Below, piece after piece: positions 7,138 to 15,455 of a stretch of 38,009 nt of DNA; positions within the stretch are counted from its first letter, which is position 1; each line of letters starts with the position of its first letter. Below the pieces are notes generated by a model. That model saw only the letters and a list, made by a program, of their open reading frames with translations, searched no databases and was not told the DNA's origin. Source of the DNA: Candidatus Binatia bacterium (GTDB lineage: Bacteria > Desulfobacterota > Binatia > UBA9968); the NCBI GenBank assembly GCA_036504975.1, contig DASXUF010000149.1:1-38009 (forward strand). Reading direction: 5' to 3'. Made by a program: the position numbers and the translations under genes.

Positions 7138-8730
7138 TTACTTTTCTTTGAACGGCGCCCGCTGCGCCTGTCTCATCTCTCCGACGAGATAGTGCTCGCC
7201 GCGGAGCGCGCGCTCGGCGTCGGCCTGGTCTTCCTCGCTCCAGCTTCCCAGGTTGTAGCCGAACCAGGGATTCTTCAGCTCGAGAGCGGGAAGGTTGAGC
7301 TCGCGCCAGATCGTCTGCGCCTTCTCCATGAACTCTCGTCGCGGAAGGGAGACCGGCGGATACTCCCACTTGCGCGTGGCATCGATCAGAATCGCGGAGC
7401 CGCGAAGCGTCGCCGCCTCTTCCCTGGAAGACGGCGGCGCCAGGGAAAAATCCAGCGCGGTGGAAACTTTGATGTCGCGGATGCGGATGTCGCGGTGCGG
7501 CTGCATGCGGTAGGACATCGCCCATTGCACGGCGTCGGCGTCGCGGGCGTCGATGTCCTCGTCCACCGCGATCAGGATCTTCGGCGCGGCGCGCGGCATG
7601 TCGGCGACGACGTCGAGCGCCGCCATCGGATCGAGACCGGCGGAGCGATCGACGCGGATCACTCCGACGCCGTGGCTGCCGGAGGAATCGGGCAGCGCGA
7701 CTTCAAGAATCCCTTTCATCTTTTTGTCCACAGTTAGAATTTTGTAGATAAGTCCCTCCAGAGCGACGCCGCGGAGCACGCTCGACTCGCTCGGCGGAAA
7801 TTGGCTCAAAAAAGCCTGGAAGACGGCGTCGCGCCGCCGCGTGATGCAGCTCACCGTCATGAACTTGTCCGGCGCCCGGTGCGCCATGTAGCCGGTGAAT
7901 TCTCCGAACGGTCCTTCGGGCTCGACCTCGTCGGTGGAGATCACGCCCTCGATAACGATCTCGCTCCTCGCCGGGACCATAATGTCCACGGTCTTGCAGC
8001 GCGCGAGCTCGACCGGATCGCCCGCGATGGCGCCGGCGATCGGATACTCCGCTGCCGGCAAGCGTGACGTCGAGCAGTAGGAAAGATTCGGCGTGCAGCC
8101 GATCACGATCGCCGCTTCGAGCGGTTTTCCGAGCGCGCGCGCGTTGATCCAGTGGCGGCTGATATCCTGGTACGCGAACGCGAAGAGGCCGATGCGCGTC
8201 GGACTTTTAATCTGGCCTCGGTAGGTGCCGAAGTTGAACTCGCCGGTATCGGGATCTTTGGTGACCCAATGGCCGGAGCTGAAGAACGGCGCGCTGTCGA
8301 AGCCTGGCGTGGAGATCGGCACCGGCAGCATGCCGGCGCCGCCGGCCTCCTCCAGCGCGCGGCCTTCGTAAACGATTTCATGACACGGCGCGGAAGAATC
8401 GACAACCCGAGGCGGAATCGGATGGGTTTGGGCTTCGGCCCACTTGGCGGGAATCTCTTCGGGCGAGCCGACGCCCATACCCAACGCATAGACGGCGCGG
8501 CTCGGCGCCATCACCGCAAGGGCTACGGGAATATCGTAGACCTTCCCGCGTACATCGGCTACGTTCTCGAACAACCATCCCTTCCACTCGCGCTCCGCCA
8601 GACCGCGGAATTGCAGGCGCACGAGCGGATGCATCTCCGTGTCTTTGTCGATGCGCCGCTGGACGCGACGGAGGAATCCCTTGGAATGAAGAACGTCGAG
8701 CCATTCGTGCAAATCGCGATAGTACGCCAC
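7138..8730 (-). CDS. UbiD-family prenylated-FMN-dependent (de)carboxylase, no. 1
   Basis: At 530 residues this is a full-length UbiD-family enzyme, longer than the other two here. The catalytic triad is visible: Arg171 in NFGTYRGQ, and Glu272 and Glu277 in EGPFGEFTGY, spaced as in ferulic acid decarboxylase Fdc1 (Arg-Glu-Glu). Such enzymes use prenylated FMN made by UbiX for reversible decarboxylation of aromatic or alpha,beta-unsaturated acids. The substrate is not readable from sequence. The start is GTG at 8730, giving MAYYRDLHEWLDVL, a normal UbiD opening; a GGGGG run about ten bases upstream is the only possible ribosome binding site. It diverges from a binding-protein gene at 8871, so the two may share control. 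Confidence 0.9.
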   Translation of the reverse strand: MAYYRDLHEWLDVLHSKGFLRRVQRRIDKDTEMHPLVRLQFRGLAEREWKGWLFENVADVRGKVYDIPVALAVMAPSRAVYALGMGVGSPEEIPAKWAEAQTHPIPPRVVDSSAPCHEIVYEGRALEEAGGAGMLPVPISTPGFDSAPFFSSGHWVTKDPDTGEFNFGTYRGQIKSPTRIGLFAFAYQDISRHWINARALGKPLEAAIVIGCTPNLSYCSTSRLPAAEYPIAGAIAGDPVELARCKTVDIMVPARSEIVIEGVISTDEVEPEGPFGEFTGYMAHRAPDKFMTVSCITRRRDAVFQAFLSQFPPSESSVLRGVALEGLIYKILTVDKKMKGILEVALPDSSGSHGVGVIRVDRSAGLDPMAALDVVADMPRAAPKILIAVDEDIDARDADAVQWAMSYRMQPHRDIRIRDIKVSTALDFSLAPPSSREEAATLRGSAILIDATRKWEYPPVSLPRREFMEKAQTIWRELNLPALELKNPWFGYNLGSWSEEDQADAERALRGEHYLVGEMRQAQRAPFKEK

Positions 8731-8799
8731 CGTCGATACCCCCGTTTGATAATTGAATCGACTATGGCTCTATACCGGTTACGTTTCAAGACGACATGA

Positions 8800-8829
8800 T
8801 TGACAGCGCACGGATGAATAAGCGATAGA
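8800..8829 (+). promoter_or_regulatory. Candidate promoter for the binding-protein gene at 8871
   Basis: TTGACA at 8800-8805 is followed after 18 bases by GATAGA at 8824-8829. The -35 is consensus, the -10 poor. It lies in the 140-base divergent spacer between UbiD no. 1 and the binding-protein gene, about 40 bases before the latter's ATG. Confidence 0.3.
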
Positions 8830-8870
8830 AGGGTCGTGGAGCTTGGCGCAAAAAACGGAGGGGCAACAAC

Positions 8871-9815
8871 ATGAAGACGATACTCCTATTCGTAGTTCTC
8901 GTGATTGCGCAGGCCGTCGCTTCCGTTGCCGCCGCCGAAGTGGTTACGATCGGAATCTCGACCGTGGGCCTTTACGAGCTGCCGACGGAGATCGCCAAGC
9001 GCAAAGGCTTCTATCAGGAAGAAGGCCTCGAAGCGCGCAAGGTCGTCATTCGGACGCCGCTCCACGTGGCTGCGCTGCTCGCCAGGGAGTTGGACTATTC
9101 CACCGTCACAGGAATTATCTCGAACGCCAGCATCCAGGGGCTGCCGCTCAAGTCGGTGATGGGATGGTTCGACAAACCGCTTCACATACTGATCGCCCGC
9201 CCGAACATAAAAAAGATCTCCGATCTCAAAGGGAAGAGAGTCGCCGTCAGCACTTTCGGCTCCGTCCCTCACGTTATGCTGCGTGAAGCGCTGTCCCATT
9301 CGGGAATGAACCCGGAAAAAGATATCACGGTGCTGGCTCTCGGCGGCTCCGGCGAGAGGCTGGCCGCGTTGGCCGCCGGCACGGTGGACGCGTCGCCTCT
9401 GGATGTCGCGTATATTCAAAGGACCGAGCAGCTCGGCCTTTCGAATCTCGTTTATCTCGGCGACGTCGTCAACCTGCGGCTCGGCGGCTTCGCGGTCCAT
9501 ACCGACAAGATCCAGAAGAATCCCGAGCAGATTTCGCGCGTGATCCGCGCCACTCTCAAAGGGGTGAGATTTTTGAAGAACAACAAGCCGGAGACCCTGG
9601 CGATCATGGGCGACTACTTGAAGATAAGCGGCGACTACGTCGAGAAGATCTATCAGTTCGCGATGAGATCGCTGAACGAGGACGGCCTGGTTTCGAAGAA
9701 CAGCATGGACACCGAGATTCGATTGACGCGCGAGCAACTGAAGTTCAAAGAAGAGGTCTCCGAATCCAAAGTCGCCGAATGGAAATTCATCAAGGAGATT
9801 TTGGCGAAGCGCTGA
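8871..9815 (+). CDS. NMT1/THI5-like ABC substrate-binding protein
   Basis: The protein has 314 residues with a Sec signal peptide (about 1-22, ending VAAA before EVV). The mature part follows the NMT1/THI5-like pattern: LPTEIAKRKGFYQEEGLEARKVV, ISDLKGKRVAVSTFGSVPHV near 116-135, GGSGERLAALAAGTVDASPLD, and a C-terminal helical region. It should bind a small organic ligand in the periplasm. There is no adjacent permease. GGAGGGG lies about seven bases before the ATG at 8871. It diverges from UbiD no. 1, which makes the UbiD substrate a candidate ligand (inference). It stands alone; the next gene has its own promoter beyond a family-A repeat. Confidence 0.9.
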   Translation: MKTILLFVVLVIAQAVASVAAAEVVTIGISTVGLYELPTEIAKRKGFYQEEGLEARKVVIRTPLHVAALLARELDYSTVTGIISNASIQGLPLKSVMGWFDKPLHILIARPNIKKISDLKGKRVAVSTFGSVPHVMLREALSHSGMNPEKDITVLALGGSGERLAALAAGTVDASPLDVAYIQRTEQLGLSNLVYLGDVVNLRLGGFAVHTDKIQKNPEQISRVIRATLKGVRFLKNNKPETLAIMGDYLKISGDYVEKIYQFAMRSLNEDGLVSKNSMDTEIRLTREQLKFKEEVSESKVAEWKFIKEILAKR

Positions 9816-9870
9816 GGCTTTCAAAGCCTGGAAAGCGAATCCTTTTATTGCGCTAACCGAACGCTGCGAA

Positions 9871-9945
9871 GAGAGATTCTTCGCTGCGCTCAGAATGACA
9901 CCTACAAGATCCGTCATCCTGATGAACGAAGTGAAGAATCTCTCC
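9871..9945. repeat. Dispersed palindromic repeat, family A, copy 3
   Basis: The left arm GAGAGATTCTTCGCTGCGCT plus CAGAATGACA is followed after about ten bases by the inverse arm GTCATCCTGATGAACGAAGT plus GAAGAATCTCTCC. This is the most compact of the three copies and forms a near-continuous long hairpin. It lies after the binding-protein gene and before the DapA-family promoter, where it could stop transcription. Confidence 0.88.
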
Positions 9946-9980
9946 GCAATGGGCAAGCTATATCAAAGCCTGGGCTTGTC

Positions 9981-10010
9981 TTGACAAGGCCGGCGCCTGA
10001 TCCATATAAG
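9981..10010 (+). promoter_or_regulatory. Strong sigma-70-like promoter upstream of the DapA-family gene
   Basis: A perfect TTGACA (9981-9986) and a TATAAG (10005-10010) are separated by 18 bases, ending about 35 bases before the DapA-family ATG. This is among the best promoter-like matches in the window and would drive the DapA - HDO - UbiD - HDO run at 10046-14218. Confidence 0.55.
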
Positions 10011-10045
10011 CGAAGTGGGTAAAGCGAATATCTCCGGAGGTGTTT

Positions 10046-10972
10046 ATGGCCGGTAACGCAAGGATCGAAGGCATACTAATTCCCATGCCGACGGCTTTCA
10101 AAGAGGACGGCGGCGTGGACGAAGGCGGCACCGACGCGCTGGTCGATTTTTATATCGGCGCCGGGGTGCAGGGTTTCTTCGCCCTGGGGACCCACGGCCA
10201 GGGAATGGTCATGGAGATCGACGAGCGAAAGAGAGTCGCCGAGCGGCTCGTGCGGCGCGTCGCCGGCAAAGTGCCGATCGTCTTGCACATCGGCACGGCG
10301 AATACTTACTCGTCGATCGACCTCGCGCGCCACGCCGTGAGTCTCGGCGTCGACGCCGTCGCCGTGGTGCCGCCGTATTATTACCCGCACAACGACTACG
10401 AAGTTTACGCCCACTACAAGGCGATCGCGCAGTCGGTGCCCGGAACGCCGATGTTCATCTACGACAATACCGAGACGACCCACGTCCATATCACGCCGCC
10501 GAAGGTGCTGAAGGTCATCGAAGCGATCGCGCCCAATCCGCTGGCGGGTATCAAAGTCTCGTTCCTGCCGTTCGATCAGCTGCTGGGCTATGCCTTCAAG
10601 CTCCCGCCCTCGGTCGGAATTTTTCCCGGCTCGATTTTTTCGCTGTTCGGCGCCTACTCGCTCGGCGTGCGCGGCGCGATCCACCCGCCGACGACTCCCT
10701 TTCCCGAGCCGTGCGTGAAAATGTTCTTGTCCTTGAAAGAAGGCAAGCTCGAAGAGGCGCGCAAGGCGCACGATCACCTGGCCCGGATCATGAACGTCGT
10801 CGGGCGCTATCTGCCCGAGCATGGGCGCGTCGTCTTCGGCGAGATCATGCGCATGCGCGGCCTGCCGGTCAAGCGCTTCCCGCGCTGGGAATGCGCCCCG
10901 TTCACCGCGAAGGAGCGCGAAGATCTTCGCAACGGGCTGATCGAAGCCGGCGTCTCTCTGCCTCTCCCCTAA
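10046..10972 (+). CDS. DapA/N-acetylneuraminate-lyase family (class I aldolase) protein
   Basis: This 308-residue TIM-barrel enzyme belongs to the dihydrodipicolinate synthase superfamily. The Schiff-base lysine is Lys170 in AGIKVSFLP, and the conserved tyrosine is Tyr139 in MFIYDNTE. The pyruvate-carboxylate loop, GTTGE in true DapA, reads GTHGQG at 48-53, so I doubt it is the lysine-biosynthesis enzyme. The superfamily also includes aldolases and hydratases for sugar acids and for aromatic side-chain intermediates (hydroxybenzylidenepyruvate hydratase-aldolase). With HDO and UbiD genes following, a catabolic role is favoured. CCGGAGG four to six bases before the ATG at 10046 decides the start over a GTG two codons earlier. 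It is first in its operon. Confidence 0.85.
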   Translation: MAGNARIEGILIPMPTAFKEDGGVDEGGTDALVDFYIGAGVQGFFALGTHGQGMVMEIDERKRVAERLVRRVAGKVPIVLHIGTANTYSSIDLARHAVSLGVDAVAVVPPYYYPHNDYEVYAHYKAIAQSVPGTPMFIYDNTETTHVHITPPKVLKVIEAIAPNPLAGIKVSFLPFDQLLGYAFKLPPSVGIFPGSIFSLFGAYSLGVRGAIHPPTTPFPEPCVKMFLSLKEGKLEEARKAHDHLARIMNVVGRYLPEHGRVVFGEIMRMRGLPVKRFPRWECAPFTAKEREDLRNGLIEAGVSLPLP

Positions 10973-10984
10973 CCAGAGCGAACC

Positions 10985-11776
10985 ATGGCATCCAACGGCA
11001 AACTTGATTGGGGCAAGAAGCTCAGCGCCAAAGAAGCGGCGGCTTATACCGACGCCATCATCAAAAAGATGTACGCCCGCTGGCAGAAGAAAATCTTTCA
11101 GGGCGCCTTCATGCGCGACCTCGCCGCCGGCAAGCTTCCGCTCAAGACGATCAAGCTCTTCTGGAAGCACTGGTACAGTTATCCGGTCGAGATCAACAAC
11201 TTTCATCTCATCATCTACCAGCGCCACATGGGTTTCTTCGGCCGCCATCCTGAGTTGCTCGGACCCTATGTCGGCAAGATCAGCGATGAGCTGGTGAACC
11301 CGAAAATTCCCGGTCACATTCAGGTCTTGATCGAGCAGGGGAAAACCTTCGGCGTCAGCCGCGACGAGATGGTCAATTGCGAGGTCTTTGCCGAATGCCG
11401 CGCGCTGACGGAATATGCCCGCGGGCTCGTCTACGAGGGCGCGCTGATCGAGTGGTGGGCGCGCTCGCTGAACGAGGAGATGTTCGGCCACTGGTCGAGG
11501 GAGTGGCGCCAGGCGCTGCTGAAAAAATACAAGTTCAAAGACGCCGACCTGCACTACTTTCAGGTCCACGAAGAGGCCGACCTGGGAGAGCACGAGGAAG
11601 GGCTGATGGGCCACGGCCAGGTGGCGCGAATGATATTTCAGACGCTGCTGCAAGACGGACTCACGTGGACACGGCCCGGCTGGTCGCCGGAATATTGCTG
11701 CCTCACCAACGCCGATTACGTCGCACTCTTTCACGACGGCATCTATCGGCACGCGAAGGAAGAAGGCCATTTCTAA
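10985..11776 (+). CDS. Heme-oxygenase-like (TenA/PqqC/CADD-fold) putative metal-dependent oxidase, HDO no. 1
   Basis: This 263-residue all-helical protein resembles the TenA/PqqC fold that includes heme-oxygenase-like diiron oxidases (UndA, CADD, SznF, BesC). Candidate ligands are Glu102 and His111 in ISDELVNPKIPGH, a glutamate in YEGALIEWW (about 151-156), and HEEADLGEHEEG with His195, Asp199 and Glu202 or His203. The last motif departs from the usual HxxxDxxH by having Glu at the third place and His one residue later. No signal peptide, so cytosolic. It starts 12 bases after the DapA-family stop and lies 80 bases before UbiD no. 2, so it is probably in one operon. The reaction is unknown; oxidation of a phenol, amine or acid linked to the UbiD substrate is inferred. 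Confidence 0.72.
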   Translation: MASNGKLDWGKKLSAKEAAAYTDAIIKKMYARWQKKIFQGAFMRDLAAGKLPLKTIKLFWKHWYSYPVEINNFHLIIYQRHMGFFGRHPELLGPYVGKISDELVNPKIPGHIQVLIEQGKTFGVSRDEMVNCEVFAECRALTEYARGLVYEGALIEWWARSLNEEMFGHWSREWRQALLKKYKFKDADLHYFQVHEEADLGEHEEGLMGHGQVARMIFQTLLQDGLTWTRPGWSPEYCCLTNADYVALFHDGIYRHAKEEGHF

Positions 11777-11822
11777 CCCTCACCCCTTCCCTCTCCCAGC
11801 GGGAGAGGGCGAGGGAGAGGGA
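11777..11822. repeat. Dispersed repeat, family C (CCCTCACCC / CTCTCCC type), copy 1
   Basis: The sequence CCCTCACCCCTTCCCTCTCC plus CAGCGGGAGAGGGCGAGGGA forms a compact hairpin (arms CCCTCTCCC / GGGAGAGGG, loop about four bases). It starts directly after the stop codon of HDO no. 1. A longer, two-part copy lies at 16838-16930. Placed inside an apparent operon, it may reduce read-through into UbiD no. 2 or protect the upstream mRNA end. Confidence 0.85.
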
Positions 11823-11856
11823 GACAGACGACGCTGTATAAACCGGAGAAGGCGCT

Positions 11857-13299
11857 ATGGCTTTTAACGATCTGCGAGAATTCATCGACGCGGCGCGCGC
11901 GATCGGGGACCTCAAGGAGATTCACGGCGCCGACTGGGACCTCGAGATCGGCGCGCTGACGGAAATCTTCGCCGGCCGCGACGACCACCCCCTCCTCCTC
12001 TTCGACAAAATCCCCGGTTATCCCGCCTCGTATCGGGTGGCTTCGAATTTGATCAATCACCCGCGCCGGGTGGCGCTCGCCACGGGAATGTCGCCGGAGC
12101 TTTCAAAAACGGAGATGGTTCTGCGCTGGAGAAAATTGCTGAGCGAGCTTCGTCCGATTCCTCCGAAAATAGTTTCTACGGGGCCGGTGCTGGAAAATGT
12201 CCGCAGCGGCAAGGACGTGGACGTGACCGTCTTTCCCGCGCCGCGCTGGCACGAGCTGGACGGCGGCCGATACCTCGGCACCGCGTGCTGCGTGATCACC
12301 ACGGATCCTGAAGATCCGTGGGTCAACGTCGGCATCTATCGCGTGCAGGTGCACGATCGAAACCGGCTTGGACTCTATATCTCGCCGGGACACCACGCGC
12401 GCATCATGCGGGAGAAATATTGGGCGCTGGGAAAGTCGTGCCCGGTGGTCGTCACCTTCGGCCAGGACCCGCTGCTCTGGCTCACCGCCGGGCAGTCGGT
12501 CCCTTACGGCGTCTCGGAATTCGATTACGCCGGCGGTCTCCGCGGCGCTTCGGTCGAAGTGCTCAAGGGTGAGCGCACCGGCCTGCCGATACCGGCGACG
12601 GCGGAGATTGCCATCGAAGGCGAAGTTCCGCCGCCGCAGGAAGAAAGCCGCGTCGAAGGTCCGTTCGGCGAGTGGCCCGGCTACTACGCTCACGGCGCGA
12701 AAGAAGAGCCGGTCATCCGCGTGCAGGCGGTTTATCACCGGAATGACCCGATCATTTCCGGGGCGCCGCCGATCAAGCCGCCCGCGTTGACCTTCGGCGT
12801 TCCCATCGGCGCCGCCGCGATCTGGAATTATCTCGAAAAAGCCGACGTGCCCGACGTGCGCGGCGTGTGGGCCTTCGTCGGCGGCTCGGCGCCGGGAGGC
12901 GGCGCTCCGTTCCTGGTGGTTTCCATCAAGCAGCGCTACCACGGCCACGCCCAGCAGGCGGCGCTCGCCGCTCTCGCCTGTCGCGCGGGAAATTATCACG
13001 GCCGCTTCGTCGTCGTCGTGGACGAGGACATCGATCCATCCGATCTCGGCGAGGTGATCTGGGCCATGTCGACGCGCTGCGATCCCAAGACGGCCCTCAC
13101 GGTCATCGACAATTGCTGGAGCACGCCGCTCGATCCGGCCATGACGCCGGAAAAAAGAGACGCGGGCGATCTCACCAACAGCCGCGCGATCTTGAACGCC
13201 TGCCGCCCCTACGCCTGGAAAGACCGCTTTCCGCCGGTCAACGCGCTTAGCCCCGAGCTGAGACGCAAGATCAGCGAAAAGTGGAAAGATGTGCTGTAG
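11857..13299 (+). CDS. UbiD-family prenylated-FMN-dependent (de)carboxylase, no. 2
   Basis: This 480-residue UbiD-family protein has the catalytic triad at Arg162 (VGIYRVQVHD), Glu267 and Glu272 (EGPFGEWPGYY). NVGIYR also supplies the metal/prFMN-binding asparagine region. It is more like UbiD no. 3 (same IHGADWDLEIGALTEIFAG-type opening, same GEWPGYY) than no. 1, which points to duplication. The reaction is prFMN-dependent decarboxylation, or carboxylation in reverse, of an aromatic or unsaturated acid; substrate unknown. GGAGAAGG about six bases upstream supports the ATG at 11857. It is flanked on both sides by HDO-fold genes. UbiX, needed to make the cofactor, is not in the window. Confidence 0.92.
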   Translation: MAFNDLREFIDAARAIGDLKEIHGADWDLEIGALTEIFAGRDDHPLLLFDKIPGYPASYRVASNLINHPRRVALATGMSPELSKTEMVLRWRKLLSELRPIPPKIVSTGPVLENVRSGKDVDVTVFPAPRWHELDGGRYLGTACCVITTDPEDPWVNVGIYRVQVHDRNRLGLYISPGHHARIMREKYWALGKSCPVVVTFGQDPLLWLTAGQSVPYGVSEFDYAGGLRGASVEVLKGERTGLPIPATAEIAIEGEVPPPQEESRVEGPFGEWPGYYAHGAKEEPVIRVQAVYHRNDPIISGAPPIKPPALTFGVPIGAAAIWNYLEKADVPDVRGVWAFVGGSAPGGGAPFLVVSIKQRYHGHAQQAALAALACRAGNYHGRFVVVVDEDIDPSDLGEVIWAMSTRCDPKTALTVIDNCWSTPLDPAMTPEKRDAGDLTNSRAILNACRPYAWKDRFPPVNALSPELRRKISEKWKDVL

Positions 13300-13447
13300 T
13301 GGTTTAAAACCCGTCCCTACAAATTGTTGGTAATGGTTCAATTGGAATTCAACAACATTTCAATGTAGGGGCAGGCCCCTGTGCCTGCCCCTCTTTTCGG
13401 GCGACCACAGGGAGTCGCCCCTACGAAATTTTACGAACTGAACCACT
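13298..13447. repeat. MITE-like composite inverted repeat, family D
   Basis: This 150-base block fills the spacer between UbiD no. 2 and HDO no. 2. Outer ends AGTGGTT (13298-13304) and AACCACT (13441-13447) are inverted. Inside are CCCGTCCCTAC, GTAGGGGCAGGCCCCTGTGC plus CTGCCCC, and GGGCGACCACAGGGAGTCGC plus CCCTAC, each with internal dyads, and an AT-richer centre with AATTGGAATTCAA. The 'GTAGGGGCAGGCCCCTGTGCCTGCCC' core is a widespread intergenic repeat type. The nested palindromes and inverted ends make it look like a small non-autonomous element; no target duplication is certain. Confidence 0.7.
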
Positions 13448-13513
13448 CCCAAATCGTTGAACCTTTAATTTTTCGCCCGAAACGTGTATGAAGATGTGAC
13501 CGGGCGTTGCAGA

Positions 13514-14218
13514 ATGAATAACTTAGCCGATCAAATCAAAGAGATCGTTCTGAACGCCCTCTATCTCGAGCCAGGCTCGTTCAATCGCGTCGAGCCGGGA
13601 CAGCTCACAAGCGTGGGCGGCCGGGTTTTTATCTGCCAGTTTTCCCACTTCACCCGGAACTTTCCACGATGGCTCGCCGCAGTCGCCTCGAACTGCCCCG
13701 AGTCGGAAGTGAGAAAATTTATCGCCGGCAATCTTTATGAAGAAGAGATCGGTCCCGCGGGACAAGGGTCTCACTACGACCTGCTGCTGAGGCAAGGCGA
13801 GGCGATGGGACTCACGCGCGAAGCGATCGAAACGACCACGCCGCTCTCCACGACGGCGCTTGCCATCAGCGCGCTGGAAAATATCTGCCGCAACCCCTCA
13901 TGGCTGGAAGGGTTGGCGGCAACCACCGGGCTGGAATGCATCAACCATCCCGTGGTCCGCGCCGAATCGGGCGTTATTATCATCAACGACGTTCGCGCCT
14001 GGAAGCACCTGGGGCTGAGCGACCAGCAACTCCGTTCCAGAACCATTCACACGGAAGAAGACGAAAAGCACGTTGAGAACGGTCTCAGGATTCTCGCGGC
14101 GCATGCCGCGACCGAAGAGGCGCAGGAAAAAGTCGTCAACTCCGCCCGCGAAGCGCTGCTTGCTTTTCGTCTTTTGATGGAAGGAATCGGCAAGGCAGCG
14201 TTCGGGAATCTTCGCTAG
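13514..14218 (+). CDS. Heme-oxygenase-like diiron-oxidase-fold protein, HDO no. 2
   Basis: This 234-residue all-helical protein holds the most complete HDO ligand set in the window: acidic cluster Glu76-78 (NLYEEEIG), His87 (GSHYDLL), Glu132 (WLEGLAA), and His179, Asp183, His186 in HTEEDEKHVENG, a perfect HxxxDxxH. That pattern marks non-heme diiron or Fe/Mn oxidases of the CADD/UndA/SznF group, not classical TenA thiaminase, which uses a cysteine. FSHFTRNFPRWLAAVASNCP at 43-62 is a substrate-cavity helix shared with HDO no. 3. I chose ATG 13514 because the protein opens MNNLADQIKEIV like its relatives; a GTG at 13484 is possible. No strong ribosome binding site. It follows UbiD no. 2 across a repeat of about 150 bases. 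Confidence 0.8.
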   Translation: MNNLADQIKEIVLNALYLEPGSFNRVEPGQLTSVGGRVFICQFSHFTRNFPRWLAAVASNCPESEVRKFIAGNLYEEEIGPAGQGSHYDLLLRQGEAMGLTREAIETTTPLSTTALAISALENICRNPSWLEGLAATTGLECINHPVVRAESGVIIINDVRAWKHLGLSDQQLRSRTIHTEEDEKHVENGLRILAAHAATEEAQEKVVNSAREALLAFRLLMEGIGKAAFGNLR

Positions 14219-14295
14219 CGCCGTTCCCCGGCACATCCCTGGAAATCAACGCGCTGGCTAAAAACGAAGCTTCTCTTGACCCGTGCGACCCGCCG

Positions 14296-15414
14296 CTATT
14301 TTTTCAGCACGCTATCCAAGAAGGTCGTGACCTCCTCGCGCAGGCGCACGTAGTCTTCCTTATAGTTCGGCTGATAGCTCGTTCCGTCCTGGGGCACGAG
14401 GGCCGGCTCGATGTGATCGCGCGCCACGTCGAGGCGCCGGCTCAAATAGCCGGATGACTTACTCCAATCGGTCTGCGCATCCTTGGTGAGAAGCCAATTG
14501 AGATACATTCTGGCGGCGTTGGGATGGGGCGCGCGGTTGATCAGCGCCACGCTGCCGAATCCCGCGGTCAAATAACTCGACTCCTTGAACTGCTCGGCGC
14601 GCACGAGATCCACCGGCAAACCCTTCGCCTTGAGCCCGGTAGCGTGCAGCTCGCTGGGCGCGACGACAATCAAATATTGCCCGCGCGCGAGCCACTCGAG
14701 CATTTGCCTGTCGTCATGAGAAAGGACGACCTTCGCAGCGAAGAATTTGCGCATGAACTCCTTGCCGAGCCGAGGATCGGCATACCAAAAGGTCGCCGTG
14801 GCCAGACCCGGACCCGCCCCGGTAGGATCTCTCATGACGATCTTGCCCTGCCATTTGGGATCGAGGAAGTCCCAATAGGAGCGAAGCGTTTCTTTCTTGA
14901 CGTTCTGCGGATTGATCGCAATCGGCGTCTTGACGTTGGTCGAGAAGACCAGATTGTATCTTCCTTCCCGATCGGAGAAGTCGAGCCTCCCCTGCCACCA
15001 TTTGTTCGGGTCCACGACATCGGGCAAGATGAGCGTAGGCCGAATGGGATCCAGAACGCCGGAAGGGAGAAGGCTTTCGAGCATGGTGGTGGTGCCGCCC
15101 ACGTGGATGTCGACCAAGTATTGGCCGGCGTTTCTTTCCGCCAGTATCCGCGGCGCGGTCTTGGCGCCGGGGGCGCCATTGTACTCCACCTCGATGCCCG
15201 GAAAAGATTTCTGAAAGGCCGTCGTCAATGCCTGGCGCGCGTCCGCGCCGGGCGGCCCCATGACGACGACGCGCGCCTCTTTTCTCGCCGCCGTGAGAAC
15301 CTGCTCCCATTCGGACTGCCAGCCGGATCTCGAAGGCTGCGCCAGCGCAACGCCGAAAGACAGAAAGAAGAGAAAAAAAGCGGAGATGCAGGATGGAAGA
15401 TATCTCTCGATCAA
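14296..15414 (-). CDS. Family-1 extracellular solute-binding protein (iron/putrescine-type ABC binding protein)
   Basis: This 372-residue protein has a Sec signal peptide (hydrophobic run about 9-24, cleavage after ALA at 25). The mature chain has the family-1 pattern seen in AfuA/FbpA-like proteins: WEQVLTAARKEARVVVMGPPG opening, FQKSFPGIEVEYNGAPG, YWDFLDPKWQGKIVMRDPTGAG, and PHPNAARMYLNWLLTKDAQTDW near the C-terminus. It would bind a metal chelate or organic anion. No permease is nearby. The start appears to be TTG at 15414, with AGAGGA about eight bases upstream. It lies 41 bases after the bicupin gene in the same direction. An equivalent pair recurs at 20553-22084. Confidence 0.85.
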   Translation of the reverse strand: MIERYLPSCISAFFLFFLSFGVALAQPSRSGWQSEWEQVLTAARKEARVVVMGPPGADARQALTTAFQKSFPGIEVEYNGAPGAKTAPRILAERNAGQYLVDIHVGGTTTMLESLLPSGVLDPIRPTLILPDVVDPNKWWQGRLDFSDREGRYNLVFSTNVKTPIAINPQNVKKETLRSYWDFLDPKWQGKIVMRDPTGAGPGLATATFWYADPRLGKEFMRKFFAAKVVLSHDDRQMLEWLARGQYLIVVAPSELHATGLKAKGLPVDLVRAEQFKESSYLTAGFGSVALINRAPHPNAARMYLNWLLTKDAQTDWSKSSGYLSRRLDVARDHIEPALVPQDGTSYQPNYKEDYVRLREEVTTFLDSVLKK

Positions 15415-15455
15415 CCTTCAAATCCTCTTTCCCTTTGGGGCTTTCGCTCCTTGCC

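Noticed and set aside
10076-11770. A 564-codon open frame on the minus strand
   Set aside because: It is antisense to the DapA-family and HDO no. 1 genes. The translation is Arg/Asp/Gln-rich without fold-like pattern, a usual by-product of high-GC codon use.
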